From assembly GCA_003447545.1 (NCBI GenBank), contig DLYX01000018.1, positions 1 to 5,066 on the forward strand: 5,066 nucleotides of DNA. The letters run 5' to 3'. The stretch is from Deltaproteobacteria bacterium. Lineage in GTDB: Bacteria; Desulfobacterota; Binatia; UBA12015. Under the pieces are notes generated by a model. That model was not told the origin of the DNA, did no database searches, and saw nothing but the letters and a program-made list of their open reading frames with translations. Position numbers and translations under genes: made by a program. Positions 1 to 5,066 of this stretch are shown piece by piece (the first letter of the stretch is position 1; each line of letters starts with the position of its first letter).

Positions 1-75
1 ATCAACCCATCCGTCACCGGAGAGGGTCGCAGTACTGCCATTCACGTTGTGCGGATTGGTGGTGGTGATGTCGAA
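1..75 (-). other. Start of post-CotH beta domain, truncated by window
   Basis: Residues 1463-1487, FDITTTNPHNVNGSTATLSG followed by DGWVD. In homologues this segment begins a small beta domain that follows CotH (typically continuing 'VREI'). The window ends inside it, so further LTDs, a C-terminal sorting signal or other modules may follow. Confidence 0.65.
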
Positions 76-3000
76 GGTGGTCGGTGCAACCCGGCTATTG
101 ATCTGGCTCAGAACGTTATTCGATCGAGAGTTGATATAGTTTAGGTGCGTATTCCACGGCTGGGACGAGTCGAGCGATTGCAGATGGCTCGTCCACATCG
201 ACATGTAGCTGCTATTGTAGGTAGTGCTGATGATATCGTGCAGGTGTCCGAGATAAAGTCGGCGGCGGACAGGGTCTGCGGTCAATTTTGAACATTGACT
301 GTTGGCAAAGATCGTCCTTCCGGCGTCGAAGGCAAAGTCCATGTCATGCGGCAAGAACATGACACGTCCATCCGGTCGGGCATAGTACATCCCATTGTGT
401 TGGCTATTGGCACCTGCGTTGTCGCCTGCACCCGAGAGAACTGCGTAGGCCATGCCCCGCAGCCAGGCATCAACATCAACGACGTCTTCGAGACCCTCTT
501 CGAAAGCCGCGCCGCTCTGGCTAAACTTTTTATTATAGGCGATGATGGGTGCAAATTCGTCCGCTTCCCTATTATTCTTCTTCAGGAAAAACCACCGGTA
601 TTTCTCCTTATCGTCGCCGAGGTTGCTGACGTTGACGCCAGTGACCCCGTCGGGGTTTGGCAGCTTAAAGCCGTTCGCATCGGCATTATTTGGGGTGTAA
701 AGCAATTCATACTCGTAGAGGTTACCGTCAGAGCCATTCTCGAACTGCGAGTCGAGGAGAACCGGGTCGTAGCGTGCCATCTGCAAGACCGCCGACCGGG
801 TATGCACGGTCTTTGGTGTGATCACATTAACAAAGTCGTAGTAGCGTGAAACGATCCCTCCGGAGTTGGCAATCATGAAGTCGAACAGGATCTCAAACTG
901 TCCCTGGCCGACCCCCTCTGAGCGGTCGATCGCGAGTGATTTGTGAATGCCGCGGTAGAGTTGGTCAGAGCCGAATCGCATGTTGAATCCAACTCGATTC
1001 ACTTGGTTACGTGCCCGTTGGCTCCCTTTAAGACGAAGTTTTACGTCGTAGTAGATGTCGCTCTCACGATCGATGATCGTTGCCCCGATGCGATCGTTGC
1101 TCATCACCTCGGTCGGTTGGTGAATAAAATCACGGTCGGCGTTGGTGACGACGATGCGGAAGTTGTGTTGCCCATTGTCTTCGGCGAGGCCGTCATCGAC
1201 CTTGAATAGGGCGCGGGATTCCGGGCCTGCGATTGGGTAAGTTGCAGTGGCTCCAAGACTGTCGGTTCCCTGGACATAAAATTGTACTACAGTTGATGCG
1301 GCTTGCCCGGGAATGATGCCTTCGTAAAAGCCACCGGAGCCAATCCCCATAGTGGTGCTTCGAAAAACGCCGCCATTGACCGAGTAGAACAATTGGATCG
1401 TGCCGAGACCATCCGCATCAGACGGACGGGTCGTGATCTTAACGGATTCATTCACAGCAGGAACAGCGGGAGAATGGATCGTCCCGGTGAAAGTTGGCCC
1501 AAGGTTGGACTCGGCGCGTGAATTTGGAGCGGAGGGCGTTCCGACGTGCTGCGGCCGGTCGACCACGGTCACGTGCGGCATGCGGTTGAAGTAGAGTCGC
1601 GTGTGTAGTTGGTTAGACCCTCTCACCCAGCGTGCGCGAAAGGTAATATCGTAGGTCCTACCATTGACTGCGGAACTTAGCAGCGTCGTTTCAATCTGAT
1701 TCGACATGTGGCCGGTGCCGCCAGTGGCGACGAGGCGTAATACCTTGTTGCCAGGTGCCTCGGGATCATCGATCACTTCACTGTGCCGGTGCGTGCCGCG
1801 GAATCTCCATCCGGTATCGCCGCGGCTAAAATCAGTATTGCTGAGTTTTTGCGTCGAACCATTTTCGATCACGCTGATATCGTCAATCAGGAGTTCACCA
1901 TCGCCGAGTAGACCGATATTGAATTCACGCCACTTCGAGTCCGGGCCACGGCTTCCAGCGAGAACCGCGCTATGAGTGTAAGTTTTCCACTCTGTCTGGA
2001 CGGTCTCGTCACTGGCAGCCCACGAGGCCCCGTTGCTTGGATCAGCAAAAAGATCGCGAAGTTCTAGAGTCGCTCCGCCGCCGTCCGGGGCATCTGGCCA
2101 TCTCCCTCCATCGAAGTAGCGCATCTCAAAGGCAGAGTTGTTGTCGGGATCGCGTAGCAGAAGATGCTCACCGGAGCGCGCGAGGGTTCCACCAAACTCA
2201 CCTAGCAGGCGCGCGCCCGGGAACGCGGCGGAAAACTCGGCCGCATTACGTGCGATGCAGGCATGTTCCCCTGCAGCCAGATTGGTTCCAGGTGGGAACT
2301 CGAAGCTGATTCCGTTTCCGAAATCCCATCCGCCCAGATCGACCGGGGCTCCGCTGCGATTAGCGATCTCCAACCATTGGTTGTCTGAATTTCGGTGGGG
2401 CGCACCGGGAATGAAAGGGGTGAGTGCAAAGCGCGCGTCCAGTTTCATGCCAAAGACGATATCGCTGGAACCGGTCGAGGACTGATGAACTTCCACCGAG
2501 ATACGGTTACTGCCTATGACAAGGGCACCCCCCGGGATGGCAAGCGTCCGTATCGTTGCATTGCCTACGCTCGGATTGGCCTGGGTTTCGGGCCCGGCTC
2601 CACTTGATAGGTTAAAGGTTCCAACTTCATTTCCATTGATATAAAAAATCGCACCGTCGTCGATCTGATGGGTGATTTCCATCGAGTCGAGGCCCGCAAG
2701 TTGCTGGGCCGTCAGATCAAATTCCCTCTCGAAATAATAAGTGACAGTTGAGGAGCTATAGGTCGCAAAAAGATCAGTGACGAGGGGCTCGGCGAGCACT
2801 CCAGATTCGCGACCGATCGGGGCACCGGCGGACTTCCAGTTGCCGCCAACCACGTGACTCGACCGAGCCCAGTCAGCCGTCAGGTTTTCGTCGCCATCGT
2901 TGTAGCGCCAATTAACGTTGAACCCGAATAACTCGACCGTGTCGTAGGTCGCGGGGGTATCCGGGATCGCTGAGAGCGCGGGAGGATTGTAGGCAATCTC

Positions 3001-4461
3001 GCTAATGACGATCTCATCATGGAAAGCAAATGCATTCGGGGCGCCCGGTGTGCCACTCGGAGGATAGAGCCAAGCGCCGCCCTTTTCCGAAGCGCGACCT
3101 CTGAGGCGTCCAGTTTGCTTTTGCCCGTCGAGCACGACAGACCCCGAGGCATCATATATGAAAACATTTTCAGTATCTGCGGGACGAAATCCAAGAGTGG
3201 CCTCATCGAGCAGGAGGAGTCCGCCGGACGCGAGCGTTTGCGCGGGGAGTATATACTCGCGCGCCGGATCTCCTCCGATCGAAACGATCATGCCACCGAG
3301 CTCGACACCCCCGATTCCCGTGTTGATCAACTCGATCCAAAAGTCCGCTTCTGTCGCGGGTGGGATCTCGTTAATTACGATCTGGGGAGCAGACCCGGGA
3401 GCGGGATCTTTGATCACCATGTCGAGCTCCGCACCAAATACGATATCGCTACTGCTGCCATCTGTCTGATGGACTTCGACCGAAAGCCGATTCGTCCCCG
3501 CGACGGCCGCACCCGGCGGAAGAGGAATGGAGCTCGAGAGGACGGCCTCAATATTATTTGTGGCACGTGTCGCCGATGTAATGACTCCTCCCGGAAGATT
3601 GGTGCGCAAGACTTCGGTTCCATTCAGGTAAAAGACCGCGCCGTCATCAATCAGGTGCCGGATAGGTAAAGACCGTAATGAGTTCGCCTGTTCCCCGCTT
3701 AGCTCAAAATCCTTTTCGAAATAATAAGTGACGCGGTAGGGAAAGTTTAAACCGGGGAATTCCAAGGTCGTATTAATGGTCTCTGCGAGCCCTCTTTCGC
3801 TTGCTATTACTGCTTGACCTGATTCCCAATTGCCGCCGATCGGATGGGCCGTTGCAGCCCAGCCCAAACCAAGGTCTTCACCGGCCTCGTTGAAGCGCCA
3901 TGTTGTATTGAGATCAAAAAGTGGAATAGTCGTAACCGCTGGCGGCGCGTTTTCATCAGGAAAATTCATTGCGCCAGGTGTGCCGCCGACCTGCTCGGAA
4001 TATGACCAATTCTCATCAGGCTTGTTTGCGAAGTATGGATTACGTTTGGCAAGCGTTGCACCAGATCCGTCGGCTTCGACCGGCCAGCGCCCCGCGTCGT
4101 TGTAATCAAGTTCATCCATCAGCCGATCTCCCTGATTGATCAATTCAAGTCGTTCGCCAGCGTTGTTCAGGCTGCCGGTGAATGGTCCGAGCTGTCCGGC
4201 TCCAGGATTCTTCGCGACTACGATATAGCTTCCGGGGTCCACGATCGTTCCCTGCGGGAACGTGTAATCGATCCCCTTAATCCGCCACCCCGAGATATCT
4301 GTCTTGATTCCCATCTGGTTGAAGAGCTCGACCCACTCATCCTCTTCCGTCGATCCCGCCGGATTGTATTGTATTTCGTTAAAAACAACGATTGCGTCAG
4401 GCGATCCTGCGAAGCCGAAACGGCACGCCAAAAGTGAGATGAGAAGGAGGCGATGAAACAT
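1..4461 (-). CDS. Secreted multi-domain lamin tail / CotH kinase-like protein, C-terminus cut by window edge
   Basis: One frame stays open from ATG at 4461 to base 1 (1487 codons, no stop), so the true C-terminus lies outside the window. Domains by residue: signal peptide 1-18; LTD 20-166; beta-sandwich repeat 183-350; LTD 358-478; second repeat copy 510-679; LTD core 680-812; carbohydrate-binding-like sandwich 815-955; Ig-like 985-1080; CotH kinase-like 1099-1462; start of a post-CotH domain 1463-1487. The start is forced: an in-frame TAA lies three codons upstream (4468-4470) and the next in-frame ATG is inside LTD 1. No Shine-Dalgarno sequence is seen near the ATG. After the signal region only two cysteines remain (735, 1390), so extensive disulfide bonding is unlikely. 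CotH domains adopt a protein-kinase fold, and Bacillus CotH phosphorylates spore-coat proteins. Here a role in modifying or assembling surface proteins is inference. Family placement is firm; function is not known. Confidence 0.93.
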   Translation of the reverse strand, partial: MFHRLLLISLLACRFGFAGSPDAIVVFNEIQYNPAGSTEEDEWVELFNQMGIKTDISGWRIKGIDYTFPQGTIVDPGSYIVVAKNPGAGQLGPFTGSLNNAGERLELINQGDRLMDELDYNDAGRWPVEADGSGATLAKRNPYFANKPDENWSYSEQVGGTPGAMNFPDENAPPAVTTIPLFDLNTTWRFNEAGEDLGLGWAATAHPIGGNWESGQAVIASERGLAETINTTLEFPGLNFPYRVTYYFEKDFELSGEQANSLRSLPIRHLIDDGAVFYLNGTEVLRTNLPGGVITSATRATNNIEAVLSSSIPLPPGAAVAGTNRLSVEVHQTDGSSSDIVFGAELDMVIKDPAPGSAPQIVINEIPPATEADFWIELINTGIGGVELGGMIVSIGGDPAREYILPAQTLASGGLLLLDEATLGFRPADTENVFIYDASGSVVLDGQKQTGRLRGRASEKGGAWLYPPSGTPGAPNAFAFHDEIVISEIAYNPPALSAIPDTPATYDTVELFGFNVNWRYNDGDENLTADWARSSHVVGGNWKSAGAPIGRESGVLAEPLVTDLFATYSSSTVTYYFEREFDLTAQQLAGLDSMEITHQIDDGAIFYINGNEVGTFNLSSGAGPETQANPSVGNATIRTLAIPGGALVIGSNRISVEVHQSSTGSSDIVFGMKLDARFALTPFIPGAPHRNSDNQWLEIANRSGAPVDLGGWDFGNGISFEFPPGTNLAAGEHACIARNAAEFSAAFPGARLLGEFGGTLARSGEHLLLRDPDNNSAFEMRYFDGGRWPDAPDGGGATLELRDLFADPSNGASWAASDETVQTEWKTYTHSAVLAGSRGPDSKWREFNIGLLGDGELLIDDISVIENGSTQKLSNTDFSRGDTGWRFRGTHRHSEVIDDPEAPGNKVLRLVATGGTGHMSNQIETTLLSSAVNGRTYDITFRARWVRGSNQLHTRLYFNRMPHVTVVDRPQHVGTPSAPNSRAESNLGPTFTGTIHSPAVPAVNESVKITTRPSDADGLGTIQLFYSVNGGVFRSTTMGIGSGGFYEGIIPGQAASTVVQFYVQGTDSLGATATYPIAGPESRALFKVDDGLAEDNGQHNFRIVVTNADRDFIHQPTEVMSNDRIGATIIDRESDIYYDVKLRLKGSQRARNQVNRVGFNMRFGSDQLYRGIHKSLAIDRSEGVGQGQFEILFDFMIANSGGIVSRYYDFVNVITPKTVHTRSAVLQMARYDPVLLDSQFENGSDGNLYEYELLYTPNNADANGFKLPNPDGVTGVNVSNLGDDKEKYRWFFLKKNNREADEFAPIIAYNKKFSQSGAAFEEGLEDVVDVDAWLRGMAYAVLSGAGDNAGANSQHNGMYYARPDGRVMFLPHDMDFAFDAGRTIFANSQCSKLTADPVRRRLYLGHLHDIISTTYNSSYMSMWTSHLQSLDSSQPWNTHLNYINSRSNNVLSQINSRVAPTTFDITTTNPHNVNGSTATLSGDGWVD
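76..1167 (-). other. CotH kinase-like domain
   Basis: Residues 1099-1462. The domain opens with HNFRIVVTN (H1099). It has the glycine-containing YDVKLRLKGSQRARN (V1140-S1147 region), then VGFNMRFGSDQLYRG, LDSQFENGSDGN (1236-1247), NLGDDKEKYRW (from 1280), DVDAWLRGMA (W1333) and the acidic motif PHDMDFAFD (D1373, D1375, D1379). The acidic motif corresponds to the metal-binding 'PWDxDxxF' signature of CotH proteins, here with His replacing the usual Trp. The domain ends with YMSMWTSHL and a helix rich in N and S. CotH family members adopt a kinase fold and bind ATP, and Bacillus CotH is a protein kinase. Whether this divergent subfamily is active cannot be told from sequence. Confidence 0.88.
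1222..1509 (-). other. Ig-like/fibronectin-like spacer domain
   Basis: Residues 985-1080. It begins at GPTFTGTIHSPAVPAVNESV, continues with the strand VKITTRPSDADGLGTIQLFY, then VNGGVFRSTTMG and VVQFYVQGTDSLGATATYP. The 'D.DG..T.QLFYSVNGG' and 'Y.V.GTDSLG' patterns are typical of Ig/FnIII-like beta domains that measure out distance between modules on exported proteins. It directly precedes the CotH domain. Confidence 0.7.
1597..2019 (-). other. Carbohydrate-binding-module-like beta-sandwich
   Basis: Residues 815-955. Visible landmarks are FNIGLLGDGELLIDDISVIE, NTDFSRGDTGWRFRGTH (W885), NKVLRLVATGGTGHMSNQIE and YDITFRARWVRGSNQLHTRL followed by YFNR. The 'N.DFS...GW' start and 'Y.ITFRARW' strand resemble CBM-like jelly-roll modules. 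I recall a very similar module in front of the Ig-like and CotH domains in homologues from Planctomycetota and Verrucomicrobiota. Ligand binding is inferred from the fold resemblance only. Confidence 0.7.
2026..2424 (-). other. Lamin tail domain (LTD) 3, core only
   Basis: Residues 680-812. Clear LTD signatures are QWLEIANRSGAPVDLGGWDF (W696), ISFEFPPGTNLAAGEHACIA, and DGGGATLELRD followed by NGASWAAS. The usual opening strand (I-x-E-I-x-Y-N-P) and closing GTPxAxN motif are absent from this block. Good candidates for both lie elsewhere in the chain, at residues 483-494 and 974-980, separated from the core by other modules. Confidence 0.85.
2425..2934 (-). repeat. Beta-sandwich repeat, copy 2
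   Basis: Residues 510-679. The motifs match copy 1 in order: VNWRYNDGDENL (W518), GGNWKSAG, VTYYFEREFDL (V573), IDDGAIFYING (D601-D602), NRISVEVHQ (V656) and SSDIVFGMKLD. In a hand alignment of the 43 residues around VTYYF through the IDDG strand, 24 are identical to copy 1. This copy sits between what appears to be the first strand of an LTD (483-494) and the rest of that LTD (from about 690), so it may be an insertion within LTD 3. Confidence 0.82.
3028..3390 (-). other. Lamin tail domain (LTD) 2, divergent
   Basis: Residues 358-478. It starts with QIVINEI and continues with DFWIELINTG, then VELGGMIVSIGG where the usual 'DLSGW' hallmark has lost its Trp, then ILPAQTLASGGLLLLDEA, and closes with GTPGAPN (470-476). 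It is about 25 residues shorter than LTD 1 and is the most diverged copy. The order of strands and the opening and closing motifs are retained, so I call it an LTD with fair confidence. Confidence 0.75.
3412..3915 (-). repeat. Beta-sandwich repeat, copy 1 (galactose-binding/jelly-roll-like)
   Basis: Residues 183-350, starting at LFDLNTTWRFNEAG (W188) and including GGNWESG, VTYYFEKDFEL (V244), IDDGAVFYLNG (D272-D273) and NRLSVEVHQ (V328) before SSDIVFGAELD. This block is common in LTD/CotH proteins of Verrucomicrobiota and Planctomycetota and resembles a jelly-roll carbohydrate-binding fold. The fold is inferred from the pattern. It is paralogous to the copy at 2425-2934, with matching motifs 328-330 residues apart. 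The two copies share the 17-base string TCGAAATAATAAGTGAC (plus strand, 3716-3732 and 2729-2745). Confidence 0.82.
3964..4404 (-). other. Lamin tail domain (LTD) 1
   Basis: Residues 20-166. The sequence follows the LTD order: first strand IVVFNEIQYNP, then EDEWVELFN, the hallmark ISGWRI, a strand YTFPQGTIVDPGSYIVVAKN, and DGSGATLAKRNP, closing with GTPGAMN (160-166). LTDs are immunoglobulin-fold modules. In bacteria they occur on exported proteins, often beside nucleases or CotH domains, and are thought to act as binding or anchoring modules. This copy looks complete and serves as the reference for judging the other two. Confidence 0.88.
4408..4461 (-). other. Signal peptide of the large LTD/CotH protein
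   Basis: The N-terminus is MFHRLLLISLLACRFGFAGS: a short positive n-region (H3, R4), a hydrophobic stretch L5-A12, and a plausible signal peptidase I site after A18 (G16-F17-A18). The mature protein would start just before LTD 1. L10-L11-A12-C13 also resembles a lipobox, although Leu at the second position is atypical, so a lipoprotein is possible. Either way the protein is exported. Confidence is high for export and low for which peptidase cuts. Confidence 0.75.
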
Positions 4462-4621
4462 AAAAAGTTAGGCGGTAAATACCCTTTCCATGGGAGTATG
4501 ATCTTTGTTCTGCCAAAGCGACCCTCTATTATCGCATCCAAAGTGTGGTTGCGCGAATAGGACTTGATCATCAGCGCGCATCACCCTCTGTAAGGGGAAT
4601 TCTACCAAGGTGATAAAAGGC
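4462..4621. other. Intergenic gap between the LamG gene and the LTD/CotH gene
   Basis: 160 bp between the stop of the upstream gene and the ATG of the large gene. On the minus strand the bases just before the ATG read TACCGCCTAACTTTTT, with no purine-rich ribosome site at normal spacing; the nearest GGAAAGGG is about 20 bases away. A possible -10-like GATAAT (4528-4533) exists but lacks a convincing -35, so I do not call a promoter. The only structure seen is the inverted repeat at 4580-4614. Confidence 0.6.
4580..4614 (-). repeat. Imperfect inverted repeat after the LamG gene
   Basis: Arms ATCACCCT (4580-4587) and AAGGTGAT (4607-4614) can pair over 8 positions, including one G-U, around a 19-base loop. 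It begins 7 bases past the stop codon of the upstream gene. There is no T-run after either arm, so it is not a standard intrinsic terminator. It may be an RNA 3'-end stabiliser, a protein site or chance. Confidence 0.35.
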
Positions 4622-5066
4622 TTAGTTTTCCCGCACGCGATAGAAAAGAGCCGGAGTGTTGCCAGCGACGATTGTGTCTACGAATATCGTAGTTGAATCG
4701 TCTGCAACGATTCCGTCCTGAAGCTCAGCCCAGCCTCCCGGTTGACCTTCGGCATTAAGATTGGTGGAGAAATCGATCGCATATTCTTTTCCGGGGCGAG
4801 AATTGAAGGTCAGAGAGACTGCTGGGTCACCGGAGTCTCGGTAGTTTTCGATGTAGGTGATATCGGTGATGGCAAATCCCGACGACCCAATTCCAAATTC
4901 GCTGAAGTCCCCATCCTTAATGGCCGCGACTTGGTCGGCTGAAAGGCCTCCATTGAAGATCGCGACGTCATCGAGGCGGCCTAAGAAATCGACGAAGAGG
5001 TCGTGCCGATTCCCGATCTTCAGAGGAGTGTCGGAATCCTGAAGCTCGACATCAATGATTCCCTGG
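4622..5066 (-). CDS. C-terminal part of LamG-domain secreted protein, N-terminus outside window
   Basis: The last 147 codons of a gene entering from the right edge, in frame from base 5065 and ending in TAA at 4622-4624. Residues about 14-49 (LKIGNRHDLFVDFLGRLDDV, then AIFNGGLSADQ) match the final strands of a LamG/concanavalin A-like lectin domain, where 'IGN...F.G.IDDV.I.N..LS..Q' is typical. Residues about 60-147 form a separate C-terminal beta domain (FAITDITY, SRPGKEYAIDFSTN, WAELQDGI, closing FYRVREN). This type of ending is common on exported proteins of Verrucomicrobiota. LamG domains bind glycans or proteins outside the cell; which ligand applies here cannot be said. No enzymatic domain is visible in this fragment, but one could lie in the missing N-terminal part. 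The gene runs in the same direction as the large LTD/CotH gene, 160 bp ahead of it, so co-transcription is possible but unproven. Confidence 0.9.
   Translation of the reverse strand, partial: QGIIDVELQDSDTPLKIGNRHDLFVDFLGRLDDVAIFNGGLSADQVAAIKDGDFSEFGIGSSGFAITDITYIENYRDSGDPAVSLTFNSRPGKEYAIDFSTNLNAEGQPGGWAELQDGIVADDSTTIFVDTIVAGNTPALFYRVREN

Noticed and set aside
295..849. 184-codon open frame on the plus strand
   Set aside because: It is antisense to the CotH domain, where the minus-strand reading shows clear family motifs. The open frame is a by-product of the codon use of the real gene.
2202..2429. 75-codon minus-strand open frame within LTD 3
   Set aside because: It is a shifted frame of the LTD 3 coding sequence. 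The main frame carries the conserved LTD motifs through this stretch without a break, so there is no frameshift here.
3019..3669. 216-codon open frame on the plus strand
   Set aside because: It lies wholly antisense to repeat copy 1 and LTD 2 of the large gene. Its translation is rich in Arg, Ser and Asp without domain-like pattern, while the minus-strand frame gives recognisable domains.
4528..4557. Possible promoter: GATAAT (4528-4533) with TTCGCG 18 bases upstream on the minus strand
   Set aside because: The -35 match is poor and AT-rich hexamers of this kind are expected by chance, so it is not called as a feature.
4218..4571. 117-codon minus-strand open frame overlapping the start of the large gene
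   Set aside because: It is in a different frame from the LTD coding sequence, has an Arg/Ser-rich C-terminus with no family resemblance, and overlaps the signal peptide and LTD 1.
4580..4621. Intrinsic terminator for the LamG gene
   Set aside because: A stem exists but no T-run follows on either strand; reported only as an inverted repeat.
1..5066. tRNA, rRNA, CRISPR array, insertion sequence, or phage/defence genes
   Set aside because: Almost the whole window is coding for two surface proteins. No short regularly spaced repeats, transposase motifs, terminal inverted repeats or RNA-gene-like structures were seen.

Overview
Both genes in this window lie on the minus strand, and both are cut by a window edge. 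A LamG-type surface protein enters from the right edge and ends at 4622. After a 160 bp gap, a very large secreted protein starts at 4461 and runs off the left edge at base 1. It has 1487 codons in one uninterrupted frame with no stop in the window. Nothing on the plus strand looks like a real gene.

The organism is most likely a member of the Verrucomicrobiota, with Planctomycetota as the alternative. I infer this from protein style, not from a marker gene. The upstream protein ends in the kind of C-terminal beta domain (SRPGKEYAIDFSTN ... FYRVREN) common on exported verrucomicrobial proteins. The large protein has the multi-domain 'lamin-tail plus CotH kinase-like' layout abundant in these phyla. 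Base composition is moderately GC-rich, and no Shine-Dalgarno sequence precedes the large gene.

Layout from high to low coordinates, which is the direction of transcription: 5066-4622, C-terminal 147 residues of the LamG protein; 4621-4462, non-coding gap with an imperfect inverted repeat; 4461-4408, signal peptide of the large protein; 4404-3964, lamin tail domain (LTD) 1; 3915-3412, beta-sandwich repeat copy 1; 3390-3028, LTD 2; 2934-2425, beta-sandwich repeat copy 2; 2424-2026, core of LTD 3; 2019-1597, carbohydrate-binding-module-like beta-sandwich; 1509-1222, Ig-like domain; 1167-76, CotH kinase-like domain; 75-1, start of a post-CotH beta domain.

Both genes encode exported, beta-rich proteins probably displayed at or released from the cell surface. 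The large one combines binding modules with a protein-kinase-fold CotH domain. Its substrate is unknown. The most interesting observation is architectural: LTD 3 appears to be split. Its first strand, core and closing GTPxAxN motif are separated by two intervening beta-sandwich modules. No RNA gene, mobile element, CRISPR array or previously unknown multi-gene system is visible.
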